From Actinoplanes sp. SE50/110 (GTDB lineage: Bacteria; Actinomycetota; Actinomycetes; Mycobacteriales; Micromonosporaceae), in contig NZ_LT827010.1 in assembly GCF_900119315.1 (NCBI RefSeq), positions 4,807,001-4,871,000 of the forward strand: a stretch of DNA of 64,000 nt, written 5' to 3'. The translations under genes were made by a program, and so were the position numbers. Position 1 is the first letter of the stretch. Every line of letters starts with the position of its first letter. The notes under the pieces were generated by a model. That model ran no database searches, was not told where the DNA came from, and worked only from the letters and a program-made list of their open reading frames with translations. Shown here one piece after another: positions 8,077 to 16,839 of this stretch.

Positions 8077-9102
8077 TTACCGGCAGGCCGGTGTGCCGGC
8101 AAGCCATTGGGTCGCGGCGTCGATGACCGGATCAGCTCCGCGCGGGGTGCTGGGGCCCGGCTTTGAATGCGACACGGGTTGATCTGGTGGGATCGCGACG
8201 AGGTTGGGATAGACGTGGCCAGTTCGGTCGGCGTCGTTGGCAACCGTGATCAGAAGAACGGCGCCGTCGCTTAGTGCGAAGGCCTCGTTGGCTGAGGGAA
8301 ATCCGGCGGTCGGTTGGCCGAACGTTCGGCTGTTCGCCTGTCCGCGGAAGGCGATGAGTGTGGCCTCTGCAGCGCTGGCGGTGAGTGGGTCGGTGAGGAT
8401 CGCCACCGGTGGCTGCGGTCGGGCCAACGAATAGTTGTCGGGTTGCGGTAGCTGTGGGCTGCCGTCGACGAACAGTTGGCCGTCCCGCAGGATCCACGAA
8501 CTGCGCTTACCTGATGCGTCGACGAAGTAGCCGAGAGTGGGCCCGATGAGTAGCGGCGCCAGCGCGGTGAGCATCGGCCACATGTTCCCGCCCCCGTTTC
8601 CGCGCAGGTCGACGACCCAGCCGCAGGGGTGGTCCTGATCCAGCTCATGGACGGCTTGAACGCCGCCCTTCATGTAGGCGGCCACGGCTTGGTCGTTGCC
8701 GCTCATCGCGGGAACCGTCAACAGGGCATAGCCGCCGGGCAGAATCCGTCCGGTGGGTGGGCCGTCCGACATAGTGGCCTGGTCGAACGCAAGGTTGGCC
8801 TCGGTCCGGGTGAAGAAACGGGTGTGCGCGTCGTGCAGCAGGTAGACCGCCCGGTGGATCGCCTCGTAGGTGTCGGTGCTCGTCTGTGCCGTGGCAGCCA
8901 CCTCGTAGGCCTTAGCCCGAAGCACCGGCCAGTCGACCGCGCCGGCGTCAATCGAATTGCGCTGGAGCAGATCAAGGGCCCGCGCCAAGTAGGCACGAGC
9001 CGCCGAGCTCATCTGCGGCGGCCCGGAGCGGTGTGAACAACCCGCCGATGCCACGCACACAATAATCGCCATCATCCACGCTGCAGCTGCTCGCCAACGC
9101 AT
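8077..9102 (-). CDS. S41 family peptidase-like lipoprotein
   Basis: The protein has 341 residues. A signal peptide ends in a lipobox (VASAGC), so the mature protein should be anchored outside the membrane through Cys22 or nearby. The S41 (C-terminal processing/tricorn-type) fold is shown by WVVDLRGNGGGNMWPML, then DPLTASAAEATLIAFRGQ, whose Ser is the expected nucleophile, then RTFGQPTAG. No PDZ domain is evident, as in the S41B branch. The usual lysine near the last motif is Gln. ATG 9102 is preferred since the longer frame upstream does not look secreted. Confidence 0.82.
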   Translation of the reverse strand: MRWRAAAAWMMAIIVCVASAGCSHRSGPPQMSSAARAYLARALDLLQRNSIDAGAVDWPVLRAKAYEVAATAQTSTDTYEAIHRAVYLLHDAHTRFFTRTEANLAFDQATMSDGPPTGRILPGGYALLTVPAMSGNDQAVAAYMKGGVQAVHELDQDHPCGWVVDLRGNGGGNMWPMLTALAPLLIGPTLGYFVDASGKRSSWILRDGQLFVDGSPQLPQPDNYSLARPQPPVAILTDPLTASAAEATLIAFRGQANSRTFGQPTAGFPSANEAFALSDGAVLLITVANDADRTGHVYPNLVAIPPDQPVSHSKPGPSTPRGADPVIDAATQWLAGTPACR

Positions 9103-9299
9103 CACAGATCTCCGCGACCAGACCGACAACGAGGAGCTCAAACCTCCTAAGTGTAGGTGTCGCAAGCCGATCCCTTCAGGGTCTGCGTAATGCCGGAAGC
9201 CTCCACACCGGCCTGGAAATGCCGGTTCGGCGAGCATCGGAATATCCAGCCACCCGACGGATCGTCGGCGCCAGACCATCTTCCACCCCAGTCTCAATC

Positions 9300-9545
9300 G
9301 TGGACACGAAGGGTCTGTTGATGACGGTGCAGGTGACACCGGCAGACGTCACCGACCGCGATGCCGCCCGCGAGATGCTTCCTAAGCTGCGCAAGAACAA
9401 CCCGGAGGTGACCCTGATGTGGGCCGACAACGCCTACACAGGTCTGGCCGACCGGGCCCGCAACGACCTCAACCTCACCTTCAAGGTCGTGAATAGGCCG
9501 CCGAACCGGGTCGGCTTCAAGGTGCTGCCCCGCCTTCTGTGGAAT
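9300..9545 (+). pseudogene. IS5-type DDE transposase fragment
   Basis: About 80 codons match the middle-to-late part of IS5-group transposases: VDTKGLLMTVQVTPADVTDR, then MWADNAYTGLADRARND with a catalytic-type Asp, then VGFKVLPR. The N-terminal helix-turn-helix region and the terminal conserved Glu region are absent, and no terminal inverted repeats were found. It is a dead relic adjacent to a beheaded SUKH gene. Confidence 0.72.
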
Positions 9546-9718
9546 CTGATCTGTCAAGTTGTCCAGCAATAGCCGACCAACTGGTTGCGCGGCGTCCGAC
9601 CGAGGGTCCGTACCGCGATCGGCACAGTCCCCCGACCGACCGCCGCCGACTACGCATTGTCGCGGAGTCGAGCTCTATCCGAGCAGTCTGGCGTCAGCTG
9701 GCGCGCGGATCCCGGCAG

Positions 9719-10057
9719 TGTCCGGCTCCGAGCGGAACGAGCTGGGCCGAAGACCACGTCGCCCTCACCGCGATCATGGGGATCGGACGGGAGAAGGACT
9801 GTTCCCTGGCTGGGCGCTCGGGCAGCCGGTTCCTCATCCAGGAGTGGGGCTATCCAGAGATCGGCGTGTACTTCGCTGACCGTCCTTCGGCCGGCCACGA
9901 CATGATCGCGTTCGACTACCGGGACTGCGGCCCCCGGGGCGAACCGCGCGTTGTCCACGTGGATCAGGAGGTTGACTACCGGATCACCGTACTGGCGCCG
10001 GATTTCGTCAGCTTCCTCCAAGCGCTGCGGCCGGAGAGCGACTACGGCTATGACTGA
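9719..10057 (+). pseudogene. N-terminally truncated SMI1/KNR4 (SUKH) family gene
   Basis: Roughly 110 codons match the C-terminal half of SUKH proteins: GTSWAEDHVALTAIMGIGRE, FLIQEWGYPEIGVYFADRPS, AGHDMIAFDYRDCGPRGEPR, then DYRITVLAPDFVSFLQAL. Full-length relatives have some 80 further residues at the N-terminus. The codons before GTSW do not resemble them and run into the transposase fragment. SUKH proteins are typically immunity proteins against polymorphic toxins. I read this as a gene beheaded by the insertion; a very short functional form cannot be excluded. Confidence 0.7.
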
Positions 10058-10150
10058 GCGGCCGGCCGGGAGCGAGAGTGCCGCACACGGTGCGTGACGT
10101 GCTCCGCGCGTCCTGTGCGCGGACTGCGGCAGATGAGTGCGGCGCGTCTC

Positions 10151-10582
10151 TCAAAGTGCGAAGAGTGCTTCCTGCTGAGGCGGGTCCAGAACGGCGCGGA
10201 GATCTGAAACGGTCCGGCGCCATTCGGGGCCGTTCGGGCTCTCCCTCCAAGCATCTGCTAGCCATGTCGGTTTCGCGATCAAACAGTCCAACGCGTTGAT
10301 GGCGAGGCCTCGCAGGTACATAGGGAACTGCGGCATGGGCGTGCCCGGGCCATAGTTGGAGACGACGGGAGCACCACCTGGGCACTGGGCTGCAATCAAG
10401 GCAGCTGCGGCGACGACGCGTGGAGCGTCCGAGAGCTGGGAGTCGTCGTCGGCTGGGTCGGCAACGCGTGCGAGGACGGCACCGATCATCTCGACCCGGA
10501 CATGCGCCGGCGCGTCGTCAAGGTCGCCAGCGAGGTCCGCGGCGTCGTCGTTGTCGAACGGTCCAGCGCCCCAGGTACCCAT
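10151..10582 (-). CDS. DUF4259 domain-containing protein (copy 1)
   Basis: This 143-residue acidic cytosolic protein begins MGTWGAGPFDNDDAADLAGD, the invariant opening of DUF4259, followed by alpha-helical sequence including VVAAAALIAAQCPG. Function is unknown; these genes are frequent near SUKH-type and other immunity-like genes. A second divergent copy lies at 14024-14455 on the same strand. Confidence 0.85.
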   Translation of the reverse strand: MGTWGAGPFDNDDAADLAGDLDDAPAHVRVEMIGAVLARVADPADDDSQLSDAPRVVAAAALIAAQCPGGAPVVSNYGPGTPMPQFPMYLRGLAINALDCLIAKPTWLADAWRESPNGPEWRRTVSDLRAVLDPPQQEALFAL

Positions 10583-10803
10583 CGCCTGCCGACCTCCCTA
10601 TCCCGGAAGCGGTCTTCGCACGAAGGCTGGCTGGAGGACGTTCGACATCCCCCAGGGTCCGCCCGACGACATCACTAGCCTTCTCGGCGGCATGAGAGTT
10701 GACCCAGACCAAAGCCCGCCGGGACGACCGCTATCGATTCTCATCACCCCGGAGTGGCCTGCTCGGCCCCAGGCGCAAGGAGAGTTGGATGATGGTGTCG
10801 AAA

Positions 10804-11421
10804 TCACCGCTGAGGCTGGCCGTTGGGGGTGCCTGAACGAGCATCCAGGGAATGTTCCGGCAGCACCTCGATTTCGAGATGCTGCTGTTCGTACGACGCC
10901 AGCTGCGGACGCGTCAGATTCCGCCAGAACCGGCGAAGGAGTTCGATCGCGCGCGACCGGCGAAGGCGTTCGACCGGCCGGATGCTCAGCACTACCTCGA
11001 GCATCAGCCACGCCAGTGTGAAGCTCAGCGTCGCCTGCCGGTGCAGGCCTGTGGTGGTCACCCAGAGCATCCCACCGATGCTCAGACACAATCCCAGCCG
11101 GGCAATCCGGGCCCAGAGCACCCCGGTAAAGCCGGCTACCAGGATCGCCAGCGCGGTGAACTGCCAGGCTGACCACAGTACGTCAGCGCTGACTGAAAGC
11201 TCCGCGGCGCGTGCGTCGATGAACTCGCGAATCGGTTCGGTCAGGAAGGGCGCCACCTCGATCACGAACATCCACTGGATCGTGCGATCCATTTCACCTG
11301 TCTGATTGCCCGCGCTGGTCACCGCATCCAGCAGGGCCAACACGAGCGGAATCGCCACGAACAGCAGCAGCGGGGTGCTGACCATGCCTATGGCGATCCT
11401 GCCGATTTTGCTGGTCACCAT
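10804..11421 (-). CDS. hypothetical membrane protein
   Basis: This is a protein of about 205 residues with four hydrophobic helices (around residues 10-30, 60-75, 85-105 and 110-140) and a basic cytoplasmic tail of ~60 residues rich in Arg and Gln (RPVERLRRSRAIELLRRFW). The ATG at 11421 has GGAGG seven bases upstream, which decides the start although the frame extends to 11484. I do not recognise the family. It lies within the lower-GC island. Confidence 0.65.
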   Translation of the reverse strand: MVTSKIGRIAIGMVSTPLLLFVAIPLVLALLDAVTSAGNQTGEMDRTIQWMFVIEVAPFLTEPIREFIDARAAELSVSADVLWSAWQFTALAILVAGFTGVLWARIARLGLCLSIGGMLWVTTTGLHRQATLSFTLAWLMLEVVLSIRPVERLRRSRAIELLRRFWRNLTRPQLASYEQQHLEIEVLPEHSLDARSGTPNGQPQR

Positions 11422-11996
11422 GGCTGTCCTCCGGTAGCGCCTGCGCCGTTCCGGCCCGCCATCCTGGCACAAGGGCGCAACCATCAGCTGGTGTCGGTGG
11501 GGTGTCCCTATGAACTTCGTCGCGCAACGCGTAAGCCTTCTGCCGGCTTGTGCTGAAGTTGGACATCAGTGGAAGCGAAGCTCCAGATACAGAGATCGCT
11601 TGCGCAATGGACATTGCTGGTGCGGAGTCAGTCGCGATTGCCGGTGTTGACGAAGACATGTCCGATGTGGCGAGGAATGCCAGCCAGCAGCCTTGAGTAC
11701 GGCCGCGCAGCTCAACCCAGGTCCGTAGCGCCTATCCAGGCCGCCGTTCGTGCATCACGCGCATGACCGCCGTGAGTCGCCTCGCACTTCCACCGGTTCG
11801 ACCCACGCCCTCAGGCGCTCCGGAACGCCTGTTGTTGCACGAACCGAGCGATTTTTGCATTCCGCCAGACAAACCGATTGGTGGTTTCCCCGTTCCCGCC
11901 GTCCGGTCGGCAGATAAGCCAGCCCAAGGATCGCGAATCCAAGACAGCAACACCAATGCCCCCTATTGTGCTACATAGGCTTTCGGGGAGGATGAT
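11422..11996. other. intergenic stretch in the island, no supported gene
   Basis: The composition is visibly less GC-rich than the rest of the window, especially after 11830. A 49-codon GTG-initiated frame at 11550-11696 encodes an acidic peptide but has no ribosome-binding site. The segment ends with the promoter/leader of the split membrane-GAF gene. Confidence 0.35.
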
Positions 11997-12563
11997 GTGA
12001 AATCAGGGCGTTCGTCCCTCTATCGCAAGATAGTCCTTGCCGCAATTGCAGCGGCGCTCGTGATCGCACTGGCCTTGATCCAGACTCGCGTCTGGAATGC
12101 TTCAGATCTGACTCGTGCGTATCTGGCTATCGCTTCCGGCATAATTACTCTACTAACGCAAATTTCTGGTGCCTTCGCCGAGCGTCGCAAGAGTCGACGC
12201 TTGGAGGATATTCAAAAGATCGGCGATACACTGCGGACGGCAATGTACGAGATATCACGACTGACAGGAATTCCTCCAGGCGATTTGGGAATCGCCCTGT
12301 ATGCGGTACGTAAAGAACGGTGGCCAACTTGGGTCAACCGAAGACTGACCCGCCAAACGCGGCTAGTGCGGGTGTTCCGCGATCGATCCCGACGACGCCG
12401 CGCCACGACGGCTGTCGTGTGGCGGCCAGGCAAAGGCATCATCGGCCTATGCGTCGAAACGGGTCAAGACCAGTGGATTGACCTCAAAAGCATTGGAAGG
12501 CGCATAAAGGCCTTACGGAGGATCAGTGGAACGCATTACCCACTGCCGACCGGATGGGCATGA
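11997..12563 (+). CDS. membrane-anchored GAF-like protein, first part of a split gene
   Basis: The ORF (188 residues) starts at GTG 11997 behind GGGGAGGAT. It has two hydrophobic helices (about residues 11-27 and 40-57), a short charged coiled region and then the first half of a GAF-like fold (VVWRPGKGIIGLCVETGQ). It stops at TGA 12561-12563, exactly where a second frame (-1 relative to this one) takes over with the rest of the fold. Either the gene is frameshifted or two polypeptides are made by coupled translation through the overlap ATGGGCATGA. GC content is well below the window average, which suggests acquisition. Confidence 0.6.
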   Translation: MKSGRSSLYRKIVLAAIAAALVIALALIQTRVWNASDLTRAYLAIASGIITLLTQISGAFAERRKSRRLEDIQKIGDTLRTAMYEISRLTGIPPGDLGIALYAVRKERWPTWVNRRLTRQTRLVRVFRDRSRRRRATTAVVWRPGKGIIGLCVETGQDQWIDLKSIGRRIKALRRISGTHYPLPTGWA

Positions 12564-12835
12564 GCCACTCGGAGTTTCACAGTACGATCGAACGGCATCA
12601 CGTTGCGCTGGCTACTCCTGTTTTTGACGACTCGTCGGCTATCCGGAAGGTTGTCGGATGTATAGCGCTTGACGGTCCGGACAAATCATTCACCAAGATC
12701 GCGAGCGACGAGGTTCGTCGCACCCTAGGGTCATCCGCGGATATAGTCCAGGCCTTCAAATGGCAGGAGCCGCTTCATCGCTGGCTTATTTGGCGTTCAA
12801 ATCATGGGCTTGAACGCACTCTCGTCGGCAGTTGA
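12554..12835 (+). CDS. second part of the split GAF-like protein
   Basis: This 93-codon ORF overlaps the preceding gene by 10 bp. It supplies HHVALATPVFDDS and RKVVGCIALDGPDKSF, which look like the central and late strands of a GAF domain, and then an amphipathic helix. By itself it is an incomplete fold, so it is most easily explained as the 3' part of a frameshifted gene. It may still be translated by reinitiation at ATG 12554 or 12560. Confidence 0.5.
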   Translation: MGMSHSEFHSTIERHHVALATPVFDDSSAIRKVVGCIALDGPDKSFTKIASDEVRRTLGSSADIVQAFKWQEPLHRWLIWRSNHGLERTLVGS

Positions 12836-12905
12836 AAGTGCCGAGGATAGGCACCGTGGGCAGGGAACAGGGTGGCGCCGTCTGCGGATGCGCCGGCGAG
12901 GCGAT

Positions 12906-13757
12906 TTAGTACGAAGGATCCTCCGCCTGCGAGCGGACTGAGGCGTCAGGGTCCTGTCTGAGGATGTCGCGGATGTGTCGTGGGGTAATGAGCGCGGCGG
13001 CCATCCGCCAGCGGACCTCTACCGATCGATCTCGGGCGAGCCGCTGGAGGTCTTTCTCCTCCAGGGTGACGGCGCGAACGAGTGCGGACCGGACCAGCGC
13101 TGAGCGATCCCTGGCGAGGACGCGGCGTTGCTCGGCCGTCGTGCGGGTGTTCATTGCCGCGCCGGCTCGGACTTTGGCGACGGAGTCGGCGCCCAAGGCG
13201 GCCAAGGCGACCGAATCAGCCGTTTCGAAGGCAAGTTCACTGCGGACATTGACGGAGCTGTCGGCAACGAGCGCCGCTACTACGTCGGGCGCGAGGTCTT
13301 TGCGGTAGACGAGCTTGAAGCGAAGATCCTCGTCGGGTGACGCACAGATCGCGCGCTGCACGTGTTCGTCGCACCCGGGATTGTCTGCCACCTCCCAGCG
13401 GACGTGCGGGTGCGGATCGCCGACGAGCCGGATCAGGTCTTCTTGGGATGTTGCCGGGTTGGCTGCCACCGCTTCCCGCACGTTCCTGTCGTCGTCCGAT
13501 GCGAGCGTGTTGAGCACCGTTCGTGTCAGATCCGAGCGAACGGCAACGGCCCGGCGAACTCTCGTCGACGGGTCGACGGCCAGACGAGCGATGATCCCGG
13601 GTGGCGTCTTCCGATCCTCCGCCACGGCAAGCCGCGTCGCAACACGCTTGCTCGTGGCATCCCTGAGCAGGTTTTCCTGGTGCACAACCGCTTCGTTATC
13701 CGTGTCCTCACCCCGCCACGTCTGCCATTTGAGCCCACCTGGCCGCGGGTGGGTCAA
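12906..13757 (-). CDS. variant leucine-rich repeat (LRV/HEAT-like) protein
   Basis: The protein is about 283 residues long and is built almost entirely of ~24-residue helical repeats such as TRVRRAVAVRSDLTRTVLNT, NVREAVAANPATSQEDLIRL and HVRWEVADNPGCD. This is the pattern of variant leucine-rich repeats seen in actinobacterial LRV proteins. Such solenoids bind other proteins; the partner is unknown. The start given is a TTG at 13757 without a clear Shine-Dalgarno, so the true N-terminus could be somewhat downstream. It is surrounded by DUF4259 and SUKH-type genes. Confidence 0.75.
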   Translation of the reverse strand: MTHPRPGGLKWQTWRGEDTDNEAVVHQENLLRDATSKRVATRLAVAEDRKTPPGIIARLAVDPSTRVRRAVAVRSDLTRTVLNTLASDDDRNVREAVAANPATSQEDLIRLVGDPHPHVRWEVADNPGCDEHVQRAICASPDEDLRFKLVYRKDLAPDVVAALVADSSVNVRSELAFETADSVALAALGADSVAKVRAGAAMNTRTTAEQRRVLARDRSALVRSALVRAVTLEEKDLQRLARDRSVEVRWRMAAALITPRHIRDILRQDPDASVRSQAEDPSY

Positions 13758-14023
13758 GGTTCTCTTAATGCGGCCAACACGAACAGGTAGTGGCCCACTC
13801 GGTGGTCAGACGCACTCAATTCGGCAGATCCGGGCACCGGCGCCTCCATCTCTTGCACTCGGGCAGACATCGCCCTCATGACCCGTCGGATCACGCGCGC
13901 GGATGGCCGGCGGCCTGCGCTACCTCAGCCCATTGCGGCCAGATCAGCAGGCTCGCCAGAGGCGCAGATCATGGTCGAAGCGGACGTTGTCCCGACTCGT
14001 GCGTCGGCGAACAGGCGCTCAGC

Positions 14024-14455
14024 TCAGCGGCGAATCGCCCGTTCGAGAGTGTCGCGGATGGCTTGCACCGAGGCGAGCGCCTGCGGATACGACTCCTCAG
14101 CCTCCGCCCACAGCTCACGCCACTCCGAGTCGTCCCCGACGATCCGATCCAAAGCTCGTACTGCGATGGCGGGGATATCGTCGGGTACCTCGATCCGGCC
14201 GCCCTCCAGCAGGAAGTCGGGTGCGTAGGGGGTCGTAATCGCCGTCCCGCCCGGCAGTTGAGATGCGACGATGGCCGCGGCGGCGATCGCCTCCACTGCC
14301 TCGTCGCTGTCGAGATACTCGTCGCCGTGCTCGGCGACCCTATTCAACGCATCGCGGATCAGCGCTTCTCGCTGCCCCGGGGCGGCCTCGTCCAGATCAC
14401 CGCACCAATCCGCGGCGGTGTCATTGTCGAATGGCCCGACGTCCCAGGTACCCAT
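14024..14455 (-). CDS. DUF4259 domain-containing protein (copy 2)
   Basis: This 143-residue protein begins MGTWDVGPFDNDTAADWCGD, the hallmark start of DUF4259, and has the same length and helical pattern (AIAAAAIVASQLPGGTA) as copy 1 at 10151. The two copies are clearly diverged in sequence, so they are not a recent duplication. Function is unknown. Confidence 0.86.
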   Translation of the reverse strand: MGTWDVGPFDNDTAADWCGDLDEAAPGQREALIRDALNRVAEHGDEYLDSDEAVEAIAAAAIVASQLPGGTAITTPYAPDFLLEGGRIEVPDDIPAIAVRALDRIVGDDSEWRELWAEAEESYPQALASVQAIRDTLERAIRR

Positions 14456-14643
14456 GCTGACGCTCCCGCTCGCTGACCAGTCCGAACTCGCCGCGATCTT
14501 ACCGCCGGCTGATCGAGAGCTTCACGCGTTCGCATCGGCGTCACCGGTACGCCGATCCGAACGGCAGAGACTGAGCTCAGCGGTGCAATAGTCACGCTAG
14601 CTGCGGAAACAGGTCGCGAGACAGCCACTCACCGGGTGCGGGC

Positions 14644-15198
14644 TCAGGAGCGCTCGCGGATCCGCTGCCGAACCTGGGGCTCCAGGGCGGCGCCGTCGAC
14701 GTCGAGGACCGCATCGCGGAGCCGGGCGGGGAAGATCCGCTCGAGGTCCGGGCCGTAGGCGACACCGTCACCGGGCGTCTCCACCGTCGGCGGAACGGTC
14801 AGATGCACCGCGGCCGGCATCGACGATCCGGACTGGACCCGGGCGCCGACCGTCTCGCACAACGACCACACGTACGCCGTACGCACCTGCGCCGCGGCCG
14901 TCGCCGTCGGCGGATCCGCGCCGATGACCCGGACCGCGCAGGCCAGCCGGTCACCGGTGGCGGCGCCCTCGATCGCGTCCCGGGCCGCCACCGCGAGGCC
15001 GTCGCGCACCGTGTCCGGCAGGTCGTCCCCCCGGGGCTTCCGGACTTCGTAGACCACGACACCGGCCATGACGACCACGACCGCCGCGCCGGCCACCGAC
15101 CATCGCCCTCGCAAGATCACGGCGACAGGGTAGGCGGACACGTCCAGCCTTCGCCGACCTCCCGATCGTTTCGATTGGCGCGTACGCCGTGAGCCCAC
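14644..15198 (-). CDS. hypothetical single-pass membrane protein
   Basis: The frame encodes up to 184 residues: a basic N-terminus, one hydrophobic helix (VAGAAVVVVMAGVVVYEV, about residues 35-52) and an extracytoplasmic domain of ~130 residues with two Cys that could form a disulfide (LACAV and SLCETV). I do not recognise the family. The GTG at 15198 is the first possible start; GTG codons closer to the helix are alternatives because the 5' end runs into a repeat tract. Confidence 0.6.
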   Translation of the reverse strand: MGSRRTRQSKRSGGRRRLDVSAYPVAVILRGRWSVAGAAVVVVMAGVVVYEVRKPRGDDLPDTVRDGLAVAARDAIEGAATGDRLACAVRVIGADPPTATAAAQVRTAYVWSLCETVGARVQSGSSMPAAVHLTVPPTVETPGDGVAYGPDLERIFPARLRDAVLDVDGAALEPQVRQRIRERS

Positions 15199-15330
15199 CC
15201 GCCGAGCCCCCGAAACCCGGGATCAGCTCACCCGCCGAGACCCGCGATACCCGGACCGCCCGCCGAGCCCCCGAAACCCGAACCGCCCGCCGGGCCCGCA
15301 CCACCCGCCGAGCCCGCGAAGCCCGCCGCG
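15197..15330. repeat. degenerate short tandem repeats (CCCGCCGAG-type)
   Basis: At least four imperfect copies of a ~20-25 bp GC-rich unit built on CCCGCCGAGCC...CGAAACCCG fill the gap upstream of the small membrane protein. Two copies (near 15199 and 15259) are almost identical over 22 bp. Confidence 0.6.
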
Positions 15331-15419
15331 GACGGCACGCCCCGGCGCGCCACCCCGCTGCTCCCCGCGTCAACGGCCCGGCCGGTGCGGACGTCAGCGG
15401 GTCACGCGGACAAGGTCCC

Positions 15420-16070
15420 TCACCGCGTGAAGACGGCCCGCCAGCGGGCCGGCAACCGCGACCCCGGCGTGGCCAGCTCCTCGACCGAGACCTCGCGCAG
15501 GCCCGGCGCAGCGAAGGCGCCGATCTCCGCCCGGCTCAGCGGCCAGGGCGGCCCCGCGGCCGGGTCGTCGGTGGCCGCCGCGGCCAGGACCAGCAGCGTC
15601 CCGCCGTCGGCCACGAACCCGCCCACCGCACCGATCGCCCGCGCCCGGATCTGCGCGGGCAGTGCCTGCACGTTGTTGCTCTCCAGCACCAGCGCGAAAG
15701 CCCGCCGCCAGGAGGCCGGCGGGTCGAGCAGGTCGGCCACCCGGTAGTCGACCGACGACCCCGGATGCCGCTGCCGGGCCAGGTCGATCGCCGTCGCCGA
15801 GATGTCGAAAGCGGTCACCGCGTAGCCGAGCGCGGCCAGGTGTTCCGCGTCGCGCCCCGGACCGCAGCCGACCACCAGGGCGGCTCGGCCGTCACCGGGT
15901 GGCAGCGGGAACTCGCGCAGGCTCACGCTCGCCGCCGCGACGTCCCAGGGCACGACCGCCCGGCCGGCACGGGCGTCGCGGTAGAGCCGCTCGAACCAGC
16001 CCGTCGCATCGCCCGCGGCGAGCGACTGCGCCGCGTACCGCCGCGTGTCGGTCGGATCAGGAACGGTCAC
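15420..16070 (-). CDS. class I SAM-dependent methyltransferase (thiopurine methyltransferase-like)
   Basis: This 216-residue Rossmann-fold methyltransferase has motif I ALVVGCGPGRDAEHLAALGY at about residue 55, an acidic residue in TAFDIS that would bind the SAM ribose, and the late motif WRAVFTR at the C-terminus. The pattern GWFERLYRDA...VPWD near the N-terminus resembles thiopurine/small-molecule methyltransferases. The substrate is unknown. GTG 16070 overlaps the stop of the deformylase gene (GTGA), so the two are co-translated; longer frames upstream are shadows of def. Confidence 0.85.
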   Translation of the reverse strand: MTVPDPTDTRRYAAQSLAAGDATGWFERLYRDARAGRAVVPWDVAAASVSLREFPLPPGDGRAALVVGCGPGRDAEHLAALGYAVTAFDISATAIDLARQRHPGSSVDYRVADLLDPPASWRRAFALVLESNNVQALPAQIRARAIGAVGGFVADGGTLLVLAAAATDDPAAGPPWPLSRAEIGAFAAPGLREVSVEELATPGSRLPARWRAVFTR

Positions 16071-16555
16071 CGCGGGACGACCCGGCGCAGCTCGCGCAGC
16101 GCCTGGCGGCGGGTGTCGCCGGTCAGCGTGTCGATGTAGAGGCGGCCGTCGAGGTGATCGGTCTCGTGCTGCAGTGCCCGCGCGAGGAACCCGGTCCCGT
16201 GGATCACCAGCGGCTCCCCGTGCTGGTCGAAGCCGCGTGCGGTGACCGACATGGCCCGTTTCGTGGAGTATCCGAGGCCGGGCAGCGACAGGCACGCCTC
16301 GTCGTCCTCCTGCTCCCCGTCGAAGTCGCTGAGCACCGGGTTGATCAGGTGTCCGACCTGCCCGGCGACGTTGTAGGAGAACACCCGCAGCCCGACCCCG
16401 ATCTGCGGCCCGGCGACCCCGGCCCGTCCCGGTTCCCGGACGGTGTCCTCGAGGTCCCGCACGATCTCGCGCAGGCTGGCGTCGAAGTCGGTGACCGGGT
16501 CGGCAGGGGTGCGCAGGACCGGGTCACCATAGAGCCGAATCGGCCGGATCGTCAT
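16067..16555 (-). CDS. def: peptide deformylase
   Basis: The protein has 162 residues. It removes the N-formyl group from nascent proteins using a metal held by one Cys and two His. All three motifs are visible: motif I as GVAGPQIGVGLR (about residue 46, normally GxGLAAxQ), motif II as EACLSLPG with the metal-ligand Cys (about residue 88) and motif III as QHETDHLDG with the HExxH metal site (about residue 130). Gly replaces Ala/Cys in motif II and in one position of motif I. Actinomycetes often carry several deformylases, so this may be an accessory copy. Confidence 0.9.
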   Translation of the reverse strand: MTIRPIRLYGDPVLRTPADPVTDFDASLREIVRDLEDTVREPGRAGVAGPQIGVGLRVFSYNVAGQVGHLINPVLSDFDGEQEDDEACLSLPGLGYSTKRAMSVTARGFDQHGEPLVIHGTGFLARALQHETDHLDGRLYIDTLTGDTRRQALRELRRVVPR

Positions 16556-16614
16556 GCCCGAGAGCCTATCCGCTCGTTACCCGCCGGCGTGCGGGACCGT
16601 TGCACCCTGCCCGG

Positions 16615-16839
16615 GTGCCGCACCTCGTCCTGCCGCCGCAGCAGCGGCGCAACTTCCGGGCGTACGCCGGTTACACCACCGCCCCGACAGGCCCGCACGA
16701 CACCGGCACGCTGGTCGAGGTGCTGCTCCGGGCCGGCCTGCTGCTCGCGGTCACCGGCTACCATCGGCGCGTCGCCGCCGGCCGGGCCGCGGACAAAGCC
16801 GGGCCACGGACAAAGCCGGGCCACGGCCCGCCTGGCTAG
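16615..16839 (+). CDS. small hypothetical protein
   Basis: This 74-residue ORF starts from GTG 16615, divergent from def and ending 4 bp inside the 3' end of the kinase gene on the other strand. It contains NFRAYAGYTTAPTGPHDTGT and a hydrophobic stretch (VEVLLRAGLLLAVTGYH) but no recognised family. The 3' end carries two copies of a short GGCCACGGACAAAGCC-type repeat. Coding status is uncertain. Confidence 0.35.
   Translation: MPHLVLPPQQRRNFRAYAGYTTAPTGPHDTGTLVEVLLRAGLLLAVTGYHRRVAAGRAADKAGPRTKPGHGPPG

Noticed and set aside
11550..11696. 49-codon GTG ORF encoding an acidic peptide (starts VLKLDISGSEAPDTEIACAM)
   Set aside because: Protein-like composition, but there is no Shine-Dalgarno and no known family; it may be the tail of a lost gene in the island.
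13754..13879. 41-residue minus-strand ORF overlapping the LRV start
   Set aside because: The overlap suggests coupling, but there is no recognisable sequence and the LRV start itself is uncertain.
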